Assembly (NCBI RefSeq): GCF_047302285.1
Contig: NZ_CP154845.1
Coordinates: forward strand, 2,728,001 to 2,792,000
Direction of reading: 5' to 3'
DNA length: 64,000 bases
DNA from: Robertmurraya sp047302285
GTDB lineage: Bacteria > Bacillota > Bacilli > Bacillales > Cytobacillaceae
Positions 24,865-34,312 of this stretch are shown in pieces. The notes below the pieces were generated by a model. It saw only the letters and a list, made by a program, of their open reading frames with translations, was not told the origin of the DNA and did no database searches. Positions within the stretch are counted from its first letter, which is position 1; each line of letters starts with the position of its first letter. Position numbers and translations under genes: made by a program.

Positions 24865-25223
24865 TACGCATACTCCTTAAATAGCTCCAGAGTGATCTCC
24901 TGATGATGGGTATACAAAGCAGGTTCTCCACTTCTAGCAAACTCAGTTGTTTTGCCATTCTGAGTTACGATCAGCTTGGAACCCGGCTTTACTTCAATGT
25001 CAGGAGAAATAAATAACTTGATGGTTTGAATTACCGGTGAAGAAGAATTACTCTGACCTGTTGACGTTATCTTTGAATAAGACAAGCGACAAGGCTGGTC
25101 TTTTATTACTTCAACTTCTTGTTTCCTTGAAATGTGCGTATTTGGATCCTTTACATCACGATATTCTTTAATCGTGCAGACTCCTTTATACATGCTTTCT
25201 ATTGCTTTTCTAACTGGGTTCAT
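24864..25223 (-). CDS. xkdH: Head-tail connector protein XkdH
   Basis: The 119-residue protein matches XkdH: SMYKGVCTIKEYRDVKDP at the start and RLSYSKITSTGQSN, with a strand-rich C-terminus ending LELFKEYA. It belongs to the neck, between the gp6-like connector and xkdI. Confidence 0.82.
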   Translation of the reverse strand: MNPVRKAIESMYKGVCTIKEYRDVKDPNTHISRKQEVEVIKDQPCRLSYSKITSTGQSNSSSPVIQTIKLFISPDIEVKPGSKLIVTQNGKTTEFARSGEPALYTHHQEITLELFKEYA

Positions 25224-25226
25224 CCA

Positions 25227-25577
25227 CTACCGCCTCAATTTCCTGAATCGATTTAATTGAGATTTGTAGTTAAATAAAATTTGTTGGGTAGATGTTTCGC
25301 TAGCAGACTTGGAAATACTTCCGAAAGTAACTTGGGTATCCCCTTCTTTAATGGATTCTACGGACTGCTGTGCATCTGAATCAGCTTTTCTTGATTCTTC
25401 AGTTATTAAATCGACAACCATGTTTGCATAGACAAAATTCAAATCGGCTGGAACATCATTCCGATTGCAATAAGTTAGAATCGATTGCCGAACTTCATCT
25501 ATATACATTTCAAGCAATTGGTCACTTGGCGTACCCTCAGAAGGAAGTTTAGCTTTCACAATCTCTAATACATCCAT
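25227..25577 (-). CDS. gp6-like head-tail connector
   Basis: The 116-residue helical protein has the phage connector pattern: VLEIVKAKLPSEGTPSDQLL, ILTYCNRNDVPADLNFVYA and SIKEGDTQVTFGS. It forms the ring under the portal. AGGTGA precedes its ATG. Confidence 0.85.
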   Translation of the reverse strand: MDVLEIVKAKLPSEGTPSDQLLEMYIDEVRQSILTYCNRNDVPADLNFVYANMVVDLITEESRKADSDAQQSVESIKEGDTQVTFGSISKSASETSTQQILFNYKSQLNRFRKLRR

Positions 25578-25580
25578 GGA

Positions 25581-25898
25581 TTAATCACCTGCTTGGATTA
25601 CTCCGGCATTAAGCAATTGGTTGTATTCTTCTTCTGTTACTTTGACCTTTTCACCTAACCTAAATCTGCTCTTGCCATATTTCACATTTCTATTAAAAGT
25701 GACCAGGTGTAGTTTAAAATCCAATTTCTGATCGTCGCTCTTAGTTGTGTTCACAATCTCTTTTAATGCATCCATTAGCGTCTTGCGTTTTTTTCCTTGC
25801 AATTCAAAATCAAAAGCTTGTTCAACCGAAATCTCCCCATTATGAACTGCTTCAAGAACCTCATCCACATTTAATTCTTTGTAGGATTCTTCAGTCAT
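25581..25898 (-). CDS. Small head-module protein (YqbF-like?)
   Basis: The 105-residue protein lies between major capsid and connector genes, with AGGAGG before the ATG. The end of the protein (YGKSRFRLGEKVKVTEEEYN) resembles the YqbF-type domain seen at the same place in skin/PBSX-type elements. The N-terminal half is helical and acidic. Role unknown. Confidence 0.55.
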   Translation of the reverse strand: MTEESYKELNVDEVLEAVHNGEISVEQAFDFELQGKKRKTLMDALKEIVNTTKSDDQKLDFKLHLVTFNRNVKYGKSRFRLGEKVKVTEEEYNQLLNAGVIQAGD

Positions 25899-25941
25899 TC
25901 GAAATTCCTCCTAATAAAATAGAGAGGCAATAAGCCTCTCC

Positions 25942-26985
25942 CTAGTTTACTTTGGCAATAAAGATATTATCGATAGTTTCAAAGCTTGGTAGTACAATCT
26001 CGGATACGACTGTCATCACGTTAACTGGATGCTCTTCTTTAATCGATGTAATTGCAACCCCCGTATTAACGACATTCACTTCTGCTTTTGTAGCACCAGT
26101 CATCAAATCACTTTCCTCAGGAGTCGTTCCATAATAGGTTTGTCCTAATTTCCCATCTGGGATAAGAGTAAGATGATCATCCGGATAGAAGTTATGAAGA
26201 GAGTTATCTTCAGCACGATACTTCTTGTTATAGACCGCAACTTTAAGTCCTAACTTAGTAGTTAAGTACTGTTTAAGCATAGCTTCAGTCATAATGACAT
26301 TCTGTCCACCGAGTGGATTCATATCGAGACGGATACTCTTATGATCAAGTAAGTAACCCAATGTTTTTCTTGTCATAATTGCATTTGTAGGACGAACACC
26401 AGTGTTTTCTTCTACTGCATCCATCCATCTAAGGATATCTTGAATTGGAGTGGAATCAGGTTGACTCCATTCTGCTCCGCCAATCAATGTTTCCTTATGG
26501 TCCTCTTTCATTTTGTAATCATAGTCTAGGTTCTGACGGTTAGCAGTAATGGCAATCTTTCCAGTAGAAAGAAGTTGCATAATCATTCGTTCTGGCTGTA
26601 CATTCGCACCATCAACCAATGTTTTAACATCATCATAGATATTTGTGACGATGGTTTTATAAGCATCTTCTAAATTCGATGCTAATAAACGATTTAGTTC
26701 CTGACGATCCTTTTCTCCAACTCTCATAGACTCACGGAAAAATGGCATTTCAGTTTGAATTTTTGAAAATCCAATACGATCACGTACAGTCGCCTTTGTA
26801 TCGAACGCTGATGGTGTTAACGCTATAGGAAGACCGTTTGAACCTTTAATCCAGCTTAGATCTAAGCCTAATTGCTTCTTTGCAGGAAAAAGTGTGCTTC
26901 CAAGGTACGGTACCTTATTTGATGGATTGTTTTCATAATAAGCAGCAATATTTTTTGAGTTTACTAGGTCAAAAATTGTTGGCAT
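25942..26985 (-). CDS. Major capsid protein (capsid E family)
   Basis: The 347-residue protein matches the capsid E (HK97-fold) family: LGSTLFPAKKQLGLDLSWIK near the start, RVGEKDRQELNRLL, VRPTNAIMTRKTLGYLLDH and LTLIPDGKLGQTYYGTTPEE near the end. It builds the head shell. A decoration-type and a scaffold protein precede it in the operon. Confidence 0.9.
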   Translation of the reverse strand: MPTIFDLVNSKNIAAYYENNPSNKVPYLGSTLFPAKKQLGLDLSWIKGSNGLPIALTPSAFDTKATVRDRIGFSKIQTEMPFFRESMRVGEKDRQELNRLLASNLEDAYKTIVTNIYDDVKTLVDGANVQPERMIMQLLSTGKIAITANRQNLDYDYKMKEDHKETLIGGAEWSQPDSTPIQDILRWMDAVEENTGVRPTNAIMTRKTLGYLLDHKSIRLDMNPLGGQNVIMTEAMLKQYLTTKLGLKVAVYNKKYRAEDNSLHNFYPDDHLTLIPDGKLGQTYYGTTPEESDLMTGATKAEVNVVNTGVAITSIKEEHPVNVMTVVSEIVLPSFETIDNIFIAKVN

Positions 26986-27001
26986 TTATATCATTCCTTT
27001 C

Positions 27002-27373
27002 TTATTTCAAAAATGTAATTTGTTTAAGGGCTGCCTTTTCTTCTGCAGTTGGTGCAGTCGGCAGCTTATCTAAAGCAACAAAGCCGTGGATTAATGCTGC
27101 CCCTGGTGCAGGACCATAAGTAACATCCACATCATAAAAAAGAACGCCTTCCGCATTGGAGACATCCTCAGTAGTTGTTGCTTTTACAGCATGCTCAGAT
27201 TCACTTTCTAAAAATCCACCGCCCACAATAGTCCCAGCAGGAACGATTTTCTTTCCATCTGCATTCGTTGTAATTCCAGCATCACTTACGGTAACAGCCA
27301 AATTCACATAATGATCAGGAAACTTCAAGATTCCTTTTTTGTTTCCATAAGTAGTTTCTACAAATTTACTCAT
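27002..27373 (-). CDS. Capsid decoration-type protein
   Basis: The 123-residue, beta-rich protein has an early FPDHYVNLAVTVSDAG and a late VLFYDVDVTYGPAPGAALIHG, as in small head-decoration proteins placed directly upstream of capsid E genes. AAGGAGGAG precedes the ATG. It likely cements the mature shell. Confidence 0.75.
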   Translation of the reverse strand: MSKFVETTYGNKKGILKFPDHYVNLAVTVSDAGITTNADGKKIVPAGTIVGGGFLESESEHAVKATTTEDVSNAEGVLFYDVDVTYGPAPGAALIHGFVALDKLPTAPTAEEKAALKQITFLK

Positions 27374-27387
27374 TGATTTTCTCCTCC

Positions 27388-28002
27388 TTATTCAAAGTAA
27401 GAATTTCTCGCTTCATCTAATCCTGTGTTACTCTTTGCTAATTCTTCGGCAAGCTTCTTACCAAAGCTATCACCGGCCCCCTGATTGCCACTATTCCCAC
27501 CCTGTCCACCAGCTGGAGAAATACCAGATATAGTTGTGGTATCTTGCTCAGGTACAAACAAAAAGGACTTTGATTCTTGCAGCGTTTTTAACTGCTCATC
27601 AAGTCCCTTAGAGACGTTCCCGTCCTCGCCTAATTCAATTTTCGTTTTGTCGATAAGACCTGTTACAAGGTCAGCATCATGGACCTTACCGGCTAGAGCT
27701 AACTTTAAAGCACTGGATAATTGGGTATCTTTTAACTTAGTCTCATAATCAGTTTTATCCGCATCATATTGCTTTTGCAGATTATCTAGCTTCGTCTTTA
27801 ATTCCTCACTATCCCCTACTTGCTTCTTCAATTCCTTCAGGTCTTTATCTCGCTGACCCAACTGTTTCTTTAAATCGTCCAAACTTCCTGTTAAGTCAGT
27901 GTTCTTAGATTTATAAGATTCAACAGTTTTCCCATGCTCAGCCATGATGGAATCAATCTTGTCTTTTTCTAGACCTAAACCTTCTAAAAATTCTCTTTTC
28001 AT
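27388..28002 (-). CDS. Scaffold protein (GP20-like)
   Basis: The 204-residue protein is largely coiled coil (about 20-110) with a flexible glycine/glutamine-rich region near 165-185, as in phage minor structural GP20 scaffolds. It should direct procapsid assembly and be removed. ATG at 28002 behind GGAGGT. Confidence 0.88.
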   Translation of the reverse strand: MKREFLEGLGLEKDKIDSIMAEHGKTVESYKSKNTDLTGSLDDLKKQLGQRDKDLKELKKQVGDSEELKTKLDNLQKQYDADKTDYETKLKDTQLSSALKLALAGKVHDADLVTGLIDKTKIELGEDGNVSKGLDEQLKTLQESKSFLFVPEQDTTTISGISPAGGQGGNSGNQGAGDSFGKKLAEELAKSNTGLDEARNSYFE

Positions 28003-28109
28003 ATTTGCTACCTCCATTGGTTACGATTATTTTTACGTGGTTACGTCCACGACCAGCTTTATTCTTTTACGTCTTCAAATGCTAAAAAGACGAATACCCA
28101 ATTTAACTC

Positions 28110-29138
28110 CTACGCAACAAATCGCTTTTTCCACTCTGGGAACTTAATCTTGCTATCAATATAGTAAACCTTGCCGTCGTTCCCTCTAGCAATTCGCTGA
28201 CTGTAATCATCCTCAAAATAAGGAGCTGTCGTAGTCCTGCACCACGGATGAAATGGATTCGCAGTAACGCCTGGTTCAAACTCACTCATTTTGAATACTT
28301 TCCCATCCATAGATTGGCAAATGTCAGATGTTTTATTATCGAGCGTTGCAATAATTTCATATTGCTCAACCTCTAATTCTTTGAAAGCATCTCTTTGTGC
28401 AGCCGCACTAAAAAAAGCCGACTCAGTCATCACTAACCGCCCAGCTTTATGTTTGGAAGTATTCATTTTTTTAGCAATGACACCGATCATCCTGTCAGGT
28501 GCCTCGCCTCGAGCAATGGACTGGATGAGTTCCGTATGAAGAGTGTTGATCAATAACTGTTTATCTCCCCAAATTTTTGCACTGAACGTATTACCATCAA
28601 CTGCCCAAGGTTTGCTAATAATCTTCGTCAACTTATTTTCATCCAAAGCTTGCAAAGTAAATCCAATTTGGAATGCTGACTGGACTTCAAAAGCTACATG
28701 ATAATATTGGTCTTGATAAAGATCCTTCATGAGCCTTTCTGTTCCTTCAATATGGGAACCATATAGCTTTTCGACATGCTGTTGTAGCTGAATCTGTAAA
28801 CTTTCTAAACGACTAATATGGACCCTAGCCGAAGCGTTCTCCAGTTGTTTCATCCACATCTGATTAAGAGCATTCTTTTCACCGTATTCGATATACTCTT
28901 CAACCGTCCAAAGGAACTCTTTCAATTCGTTTGTTTTCAGTAATCTTTTAGATTCCGCTAGTGAAATTTCATTATTAGCAGCAAAACGGGTATACCAACG
29001 AGAGATATCCTTTTCGATCTCCGCCATTGTCTGAGTGTAGGCTTTTTCTAGATCATTTAGGTAAGTTTCACTTTTTCTCAACTCGGCGTCCATCAGCATT
29101 TCGAATCGCTTTTGCCAATACTTCCTACTCTTCGCCAT
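28110..29138 (-). CDS. Minor head protein (Mu F / SPP1 gp7 type)
   Basis: The 342-residue protein has a long helical N-terminus and the conserved C-terminal head-morphogenesis motif: DICQSMDGKVFKM followed by NPFHPWCR. Such proteins bind the portal and help DNA ejection. The start overlaps the portal gene by 14 bases. Confidence 0.9.
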   Translation of the reverse strand: MAKSRKYWQKRFEMLMDAELRKSETYLNDLEKAYTQTMAEIEKDISRWYTRFAANNEISLAESKRLLKTNELKEFLWTVEEYIEYGEKNALNQMWMKQLENASARVHISRLESLQIQLQQHVEKLYGSHIEGTERLMKDLYQDQYYHVAFEVQSAFQIGFTLQALDENKLTKIISKPWAVDGNTFSAKIWGDKQLLINTLHTELIQSIARGEAPDRMIGVIAKKMNTSKHKAGRLVMTESAFFSAAAQRDAFKELEVEQYEIIATLDNKTSDICQSMDGKVFKMSEFEPGVTANPFHPWCRTTTAPYFEDDYSQRIARGNDGKVYYIDSKIKFPEWKKRFVA

Positions 29139-30567
29139 CTAGATAACCGCCATTCTGTTTTAGAAAGGTACCCCTATACTGGTCGAACTCTTCTTGCTCT
29201 TTTTTCTTCTGCTCTTCAAGTCTCTTTTCCACTTCTTCGTTGTACCATGGATGGTTTTCACGAATAGTCTTGTCATCTAGAATCCCAACTGAAGTAGAGC
29301 AATCTTCAATGACTTCTGATTCGTTAATAATGATATCACGGTTAAAAATAATATTAGCCGTCTCATTGGAGAAATCACCTTTCCCTGTCATCATTAAATA
29401 CTTATCGACAAACCAAAGTAAATGCTCAATCGAAGACTGGAACTCTGTCTCCAAGATGTTACAATCCATATCTAAATCGGAATAACGATAACGTAAGGCA
29501 ACACCTGATGCATTACCTAAGTTTTCATCAGTCGTATCTACACCTCGGCCAAATTCATAAATGGATTTACGATCTCGGTCCAGTTCTTTTTCAGTGGCTT
29601 CGGTACTCGGTTCAGCTTGTAACTTGTCTAAGTCACCATTTTCATCAAGTTTAACGGCTTTATAAAGATTCAGATCCGAAAGAAATTCCTTAAGGTCCGT
29701 TCCCCCATAGTTGATAAGCTTATAAATGAATTTAGGAATGTCAGCAAGTAAATCTGCATTGGTGGAAGACTGCGTATTATAATTATCTATTAAAGATTTA
29801 ATAGACTCTAGCAAAGGCTGCTCTTCTTCGTTGTACTTGAAAGGGATTAACGGTATTCTATTAAACAAGTACGGCTTTTCATTAATCGTGAAATGGTGAT
29901 TCACTTCTATTCCCCCAGCCACATCTACAACCAGTTTTCCCCCTTCAAGGATGAAATAATTGATTCCTTTCGGATGATGGTATTCAACCTTTGTGATGGT
30001 TACTTTTTTGCCATCAAGGAAAACTAATTCATCATACACACGGATAAAAGCCGTCACTTCCGTATGCTCGTCATCCTTCCAGAAGGGAAGAATCTGTTCA
30101 GAAGGGAATTTTTTAAACGAAAGAACACCTTGTTCATTGTAATAGACATATAAATAAGCAATCCCTTTATTGATTGCTTCTTTACCAATATTCTTTAAAA
30201 TTTTCAATAACTTCTTGTTAAAAACATCATTTAATTGTTCACGATACGTATCATTCTTAGTTGCTATTGTCGGTTGCTTGGATAGGAGATATCCAACCTT
30301 CTGATCTACAAGCTTTTTGGTAAATCCGTGTTCAAGTTTAATATTGGACTTCCAATCAACAACTTGTTTTTTCTTCTCGCGAATTTCTGTTTCGTTGCGA
30401 TAGTATTTTTCACCTTGAAGCATGCTACTTCTTTTGTCACTCTTAAGCCAATCCTTAATCTCTTGGACAAGTACCTGGTCTTCTGTTATCACTCCATCAA
30501 CCATATTCTTGATGATGTCATTGAAATATTCGTATTGTGGTTTTCTAAATAAATCCTCTATTAACAA
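29125..30567 (-). CDS. Portal protein (SPP1 gp6 type)
   Basis: The 480-residue protein matches the SPP1-type portal: DWKSNIKLEHGFTKKLVDQK near 75, KNIGKEAINKGIAYLYVYYN near 135, NRIPLIPFKYN and SGVALRYRYSDLDMDCN near 355. It forms the dodecameric DNA gate. The TTG at 30567 is better spaced from GAGGTGA than the GTG at 30576. Confidence 0.92.
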   Translation of the reverse strand: MLIEDLFRKPQYEYFNDIIKNMVDGVITEDQVLVQEIKDWLKSDKRSSMLQGEKYYRNETEIREKKKQVVDWKSNIKLEHGFTKKLVDQKVGYLLSKQPTIATKNDTYREQLNDVFNKKLLKILKNIGKEAINKGIAYLYVYYNEQGVLSFKKFPSEQILPFWKDDEHTEVTAFIRVYDELVFLDGKKVTITKVEYHHPKGINYFILEGGKLVVDVAGGIEVNHHFTINEKPYLFNRIPLIPFKYNEEEQPLLESIKSLIDNYNTQSSTNADLLADIPKFIYKLINYGGTDLKEFLSDLNLYKAVKLDENGDLDKLQAEPSTEATEKELDRDRKSIYEFGRGVDTTDENLGNASGVALRYRYSDLDMDCNILETEFQSSIEHLLWFVDKYLMMTGKGDFSNETANIIFNRDIIINESEVIEDCSTSVGILDDKTIRENHPWYNEEVEKRLEEQKKKEQEEFDQYRGTFLKQNGGYLDGEE

Positions 30568-30577
30568 GTTTATCACC

Positions 30578-31903
30578 TCATTTCAGCACGGCCACGCTTT
30601 GATTATTGAATAGAATGGTATTAACGAAATAACGATCTCCATCCATTTGGTGGTCATTTTGTTTTACTGGTTTATCCTCGCCTCGATCTGCAGCCTTTTC
30701 ATCCCAAATATAAGAAGAATATTCACGGAATGTCTCTTTACAGCAGTCGTTATATTTAATTAATTTGTTCGTTAGGGCATTAGCTACATTACGAATACCA
30801 GTGATAACATCATTTTTCGCTTTAATGACTTTCAATCCGTTTTTCTTAAGCAGAGCAATGAATGATGCAGCTGACGGATCGACGATGACACCTTTAAAAT
30901 TCCCCAAACCTTCGATGAAAGTTAGGAGATCCTTCAAATACTCCTCATCCGTTTTCTGCTTACTTCGCTGGCGACCATCATAGTGATACTCTTTGACCTT
31001 ATACCAGGTTCCATCACAAAAACCCCAAAGACCAAATGTCGTTGGGTTCTGGGTACCATAGTCAATACTTACATAATGTTTGGTATATCTTCGCTGACTG
31101 TTTGGAACAACATGAATGTCTTTATTAAACATGTCATAAATAACACCCTCGGCAAGTACCCAAAGACCTAAAATATAGCGTTGATAGAAAATGCCTTTAT
31201 ACATTCGCTTATAACGATTTTTAGTCGTTTCAGTGAGGGATAAGTTATCATCCATAGTAAAATGGATATGCAACATGTTCTTATCTTCTAATTGGTCTAA
31301 CCATTCGAGTTTGAACCAATGATACGGTCCTGCTGGGTTGCAGTTAAACCAAAACTTGGCTCCATCCACAGAACAACGAGCAGTTGCTTGGTTAACAAAT
31401 GATTGAGGCATTAAAGCCACCTCATCAAAGAACATACCAGCGAGCGTAATCCCTTGAATTAAATCTTGCGACCCCTCGTCTTTACCACCAAAAATATAAA
31501 AGTAATTGGTTTTCCCTTTGTAGGAAACAGTAAGAAAATTATCTGCTCTATGGTCCTTAACTTTGTATCCCCTTGACTTTAACATTCTTTTTAAAGGGGT
31601 AATCACATTTCGACGAAATGAACCAATCGTCTTTCCTGCCATTCCTAGATTAACTTCATTAAACGAATCCATCCCCCACATAACATAGGAAAGGGCCATA
31701 ACAACAGTTTTTCCAGCACGAACAGCACCATCACATATAATGCCATCCTTGTCCTTAACAGGGGATCCTTTTCGCCACCATGTTAAGACCTGTTTTTGTT
31801 TAATTGAGAAAGGCTTGAATTGGAAAGGTGCCGGTTTTTTTCTTCTTGGAGCATTTACGAGAAAGGAAAACTCCTTAACTTTCTTCGTCGGTTGAGCTAA
31901 CAT
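30578..31903 (-). CDS. xtmB: Terminase large subunit
   Basis: The 441-residue protein has Walker A GAVRAGKT (about 59-66), Walker B GMFFDEVAL (about 155-163) and a nuclease domain starting SIDYGTQNP with the first catalytic aspartate near 281 and IVDPSAASF further on. It packages DNA into the procapsid and cuts it. It is of the PBSX/Terminase_3 type. ATG at 31903 behind GGAGGTG, overlapping the small subunit by 29 bases. Confidence 0.94.
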   Translation of the reverse strand: MLAQPTKKVKEFSFLVNAPRRKKPAPFQFKPFSIKQKQVLTWWRKGSPVKDKDGIICDGAVRAGKTVVMALSYVMWGMDSFNEVNLGMAGKTIGSFRRNVITPLKRMLKSRGYKVKDHRADNFLTVSYKGKTNYFYIFGGKDEGSQDLIQGITLAGMFFDEVALMPQSFVNQATARCSVDGAKFWFNCNPAGPYHWFKLEWLDQLEDKNMLHIHFTMDDNLSLTETTKNRYKRMYKGIFYQRYILGLWVLAEGVIYDMFNKDIHVVPNSQRRYTKHYVSIDYGTQNPTTFGLWGFCDGTWYKVKEYHYDGRQRSKQKTDEEYLKDLLTFIEGLGNFKGVIVDPSAASFIALLKKNGLKVIKAKNDVITGIRNVANALTNKLIKYNDCCKETFREYSSYIWDEKAADRGEDKPVKQNDHQMDGDRYFVNTILFNNQSVAVLK

Positions 31904-32786
31904 TTCCCCACACCTCCGAAGTTGTGGCATTTAAAGCATCTTCAAAGCCATCATCCTCATATTCGTCTGGACCATCACTACCAAATGCTTTATGATGTGC
32001 AATCTTAAGTTTTTCTTCTTCAATACGTCGTTTAAAGTGGTCAGGTAATAAATCGAAGTATCTATCTAACTTATCTAGCGCCCACTTACGATCTTCTAGC
32101 TTTATTGATACCCCATCTTTTCCTTGTTTCACCTCTGCTATTATCGTTCCATCAACGTAACCCGAATCCTTAAAATCAACATAGTTCACTTCTTTCATTA
32201 ATTGTCTGCCCTCATCATCAAGAACTGGACCAAAGGCATTGATGACAGGTACCTCTTTTTGACCGAATGTTAAGTAGTCCGTGATATCTGAGAAAGCAAT
32301 TTTAATATACTTCTGCAGAACATCCACAGCTTCAACGAATAGCTCGTTGACCATTGCTTGCTTTAACCTTTTAATTTCATCACGAACTCTAACATTGCTT
32401 AACAACCTAGGACCTTGCACATGAGCAGTCGCTTTCGAATATCCCGCATTAATAGCAGATTGAGTTGCATTGAAAGTACGAACATAATAAAGACAGAAAA
32501 TCCTTTGCCTGTCTGTAAGTCCGCTATCTTCCAAGAAGTTATCTATATTAATCTCAATATCTTCAAGAGGTTCCATGGATGAGTCCTTTTGGGATGCATC
32601 CTTCTGTTTTTGGGTTGCAACTTTTTTATTTTTGGTTGCATCCTTTTTAGGAGATCCCCTAGACCAACCTTCACGGCTTTTTCGGCTCTTTAATGTGCCT
32701 AATTTGATACCGTATTTTTCTGCTAATGCAGCTAAAGTAATCTTCGATGATTCAAATTCTTTTCTTATTTCATCCCAGTTAGGCAT
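31875..32786 (-). CDS. xtmA: Terminase small subunit
   Basis: The 303-residue protein has an N-terminal HTH (SKITLAALAEKYGIKLGTLK), a charged linker, the terminase_2 core LTDRQRIFCLYYVRTFNATQ followed by INAGYSKATAH, and an acidic C-terminus. It recognises the packaging site. It is the first gene of the late structural run, downstream of the SIR2 unit. Confidence 0.92.
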   Translation of the reverse strand: MPNWDEIRKEFESSKITLAALAEKYGIKLGTLKSRKSREGWSRGSPKKDATKNKKVATQKQKDASQKDSSMEPLEDIEINIDNFLEDSGLTDRQRIFCLYYVRTFNATQSAINAGYSKATAHVQGPRLLSNVRVRDEIKRLKQAMVNELFVEAVDVLQKYIKIAFSDITDYLTFGQKEVPVINAFGPVLDDEGRQLMKEVNYVDFKDSGYVDGTIIAEVKQGKDGVSIKLEDRKWALDKLDRYFDLLPDHFKRRIEEEKLKIAHHKAFGSDGPDEYEDDGFEDALNATTSEVWGNVSSTDEES

Positions 32787-32823
32787 CACATATCACCTAC
32801 ACCCCCAATATTGTTTTAGACAA

Positions 32824-32850
32824 AGAAAAAAGCACCCAATTGAGCGCTTC
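32824..32850 (-). terminator. Terminator of the SIR2-like gene
   Basis: On the minus strand the imperfect palindrome AAGCGCTCAATTGGGTGCTT is followed by TTTTCTTTG. It separates the SIR2-like gene from terS. Confidence 0.75.
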
Positions 32851-32858
32851 TCTGTAGT

Positions 32859-33971
32859 TTATTGAAAACTATCCCATAAACCTTTAACATCAATGAACTC
32901 TATATCCTTTTCAGATAGAATTGATTTTACAATCTCTGCCTCAAGTTCATCATAAAAGTAATAGTTAATTTTTTTTACTTCTTGATTGTTTGCTACTGTT
33001 TCAAATATATGATTGTCATTATAAGGAGATAAACCGAGGATAGAAAGTTCTCCACTTATTGTGGAAAATAGTTCAAAAGATAAATTTTCTCTGAATCTTA
33101 AGGTTTCATCTTCTGTTTTTAGTTTTATGGATTCAAACATATTTTTAACTAATTGATTATCATCATTTTCCCATTTATTAACTTCATCCCATAACTCTGG
33201 CTGTTCTTTTAATCCAGTAACAAATTTATCCATCGCTTTATTTGCGTTTATTTTCATATCGAGCATGAATTTTTTGTCCCAACCAGAATATGCAGTTAGT
33301 GCATTAGAGTATAGATATTCATAACCATCTTTAATTTGATCAACTTTTATTGGAGCATCAGTTAATCTATTTCTAAAACTTTCTGGATCATATTCCTCAG
33401 CTATTTCATGAAAACAACCGTGTAAATAATGAACTTCTTTTTGAGTTGCCTTTTCTATATTCCAATCGTAATTAGTTGTAAAAATATTATCGTATTGCTT
33501 AACGAACTCTATAAATCCATCAGAGAAATTTTGATGGATACTTTGAATTTTTCCGTCATTAAATATTGAATCAATAAAAAAACGTCTTAATGATTCTTTA
33601 ATTTGAAACATTTGAGGGTTAACAATTTTCTCTTTAAAACAGACTAAAAAATTTAATAAAAAATAATCTTCAAATCCGATTTCATGTATTTTGGCTTTTA
33701 ATCCTGCTGTTTCGTATTTCTCTTGAAATTTTGTTAGTGAGTATCTCATCTCAGCTGTATTTGGATACTCATCATAGTCCCCTTCTAAAACGAAAGGAAT
33801 TCTTGAATGCAAATACTCCAACCATGGTTTAATTTCTCTAGGGTATATCTCTTGTGGGAACTTTTTTGTATTAATATTATTCAATGCTCGCTTTATAATC
33901 TTGTCATTGAAGTAATGTTTTCCCCCGAACTGAATAGTAACTCCATTACCATATAAAAGATTCTTTTTCAT
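32859..33971 (-). CDS. SIR2-like protein, probable anti-phage effector
   Basis: The 370-residue protein has the marks of the SIR2_2 group: an N-terminal nucleotide loop LLYGNGVTIQFGG, FTTNYDWNIEK (164-174), HYLHGCFH with the likely catalytic histidine (181-188), and LSILGLSPYNDNHIFE (309-324). Members of this group act as NADases in several anti-phage systems. It has AGGAGG before its ATG and its own terminator, and lies as a single-gene insert between the late activator and terS. NAD depletion on infection is inferred. Confidence 0.78.
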   Translation of the reverse strand: MKKNLLYGNGVTIQFGGKHYFNDKIIKRALNNINTKKFPQEIYPREIKPWLEYLHSRIPFVLEGDYDEYPNTAEMRYSLTKFQEKYETAGLKAKIHEIGFEDYFLLNFLVCFKEKIVNPQMFQIKESLRRFFIDSIFNDGKIQSIHQNFSDGFIEFVKQYDNIFTTNYDWNIEKATQKEVHYLHGCFHEIAEEYDPESFRNRLTDAPIKVDQIKDGYEYLYSNALTAYSGWDKKFMLDMKINANKAMDKFVTGLKEQPELWDEVNKWENDDNQLVKNMFESIKLKTEDETLRFRENLSFELFSTISGELSILGLSPYNDNHIFETVANNQEVKKINYYFYDELEAEIVKSILSEKDIEFIDVKGLWDSFQ

Positions 33972-34312
33972 TTTAATCCTCCTTTCATCAACTTATTTCG
34001 ACAAAAGGGGATATTTTCCTTCATTTCAACTAATTAACTAATGAATTTATTCCTGAAATTTTATAAAATTCTATTTAGTGGCCTTCTGGAAAGAAGGTGG
34101 AACCATGCAAGAGATTATAATCCTATTTATACTACTCATCGTAATACTAAAGTTAATATAATTCTGACGGTCTAGAAGTGCCATGCGATATGAAAGAAGT
34201 GTCCACTAGGAGCGAACCTACATCACTTCTGCGACATTAGAGAATTAAATATATACTGCATGTTTTAATAAACCTCTTTCAATAATACATACTCCGTACG
34301 TCAAACCGTACG
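33972..34312. other. 340-base gap: tiny ORF, inverted and direct repeats
   Basis: The stretch between the sigma-like activator and the SIR2-like gene holds an 18-codon frame (34105-34161), an inverted repeat GAAGTG/CACTTC near 34190-34240, and a direct repeat CCGTACGTCA at 34294-34315. No tRNA is seen. It may include the late-operon promoter or a packaging site. Confidence 0.4.
34105..34161 (+). CDS. Possible 18-residue hydrophobic peptide
   Basis: AAGAAGGTGG precedes an ATG opening an 18-codon frame whose product is almost wholly isoleucine, leucine and valine. It could be a type I toxin or a regulatory membrane peptide, or chance. It is on the strand opposite its neighbours. Confidence 0.35.
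   Translation: MQEIIILFILLIVILKLI

Noticed and set aside
34190..34243. Possible tRNA or structured RNA with GGTTCGCTCC on the minus strand
   Set aside because: No acceptor or anticodon stems can be drawn; only one inverted repeat pair remains.
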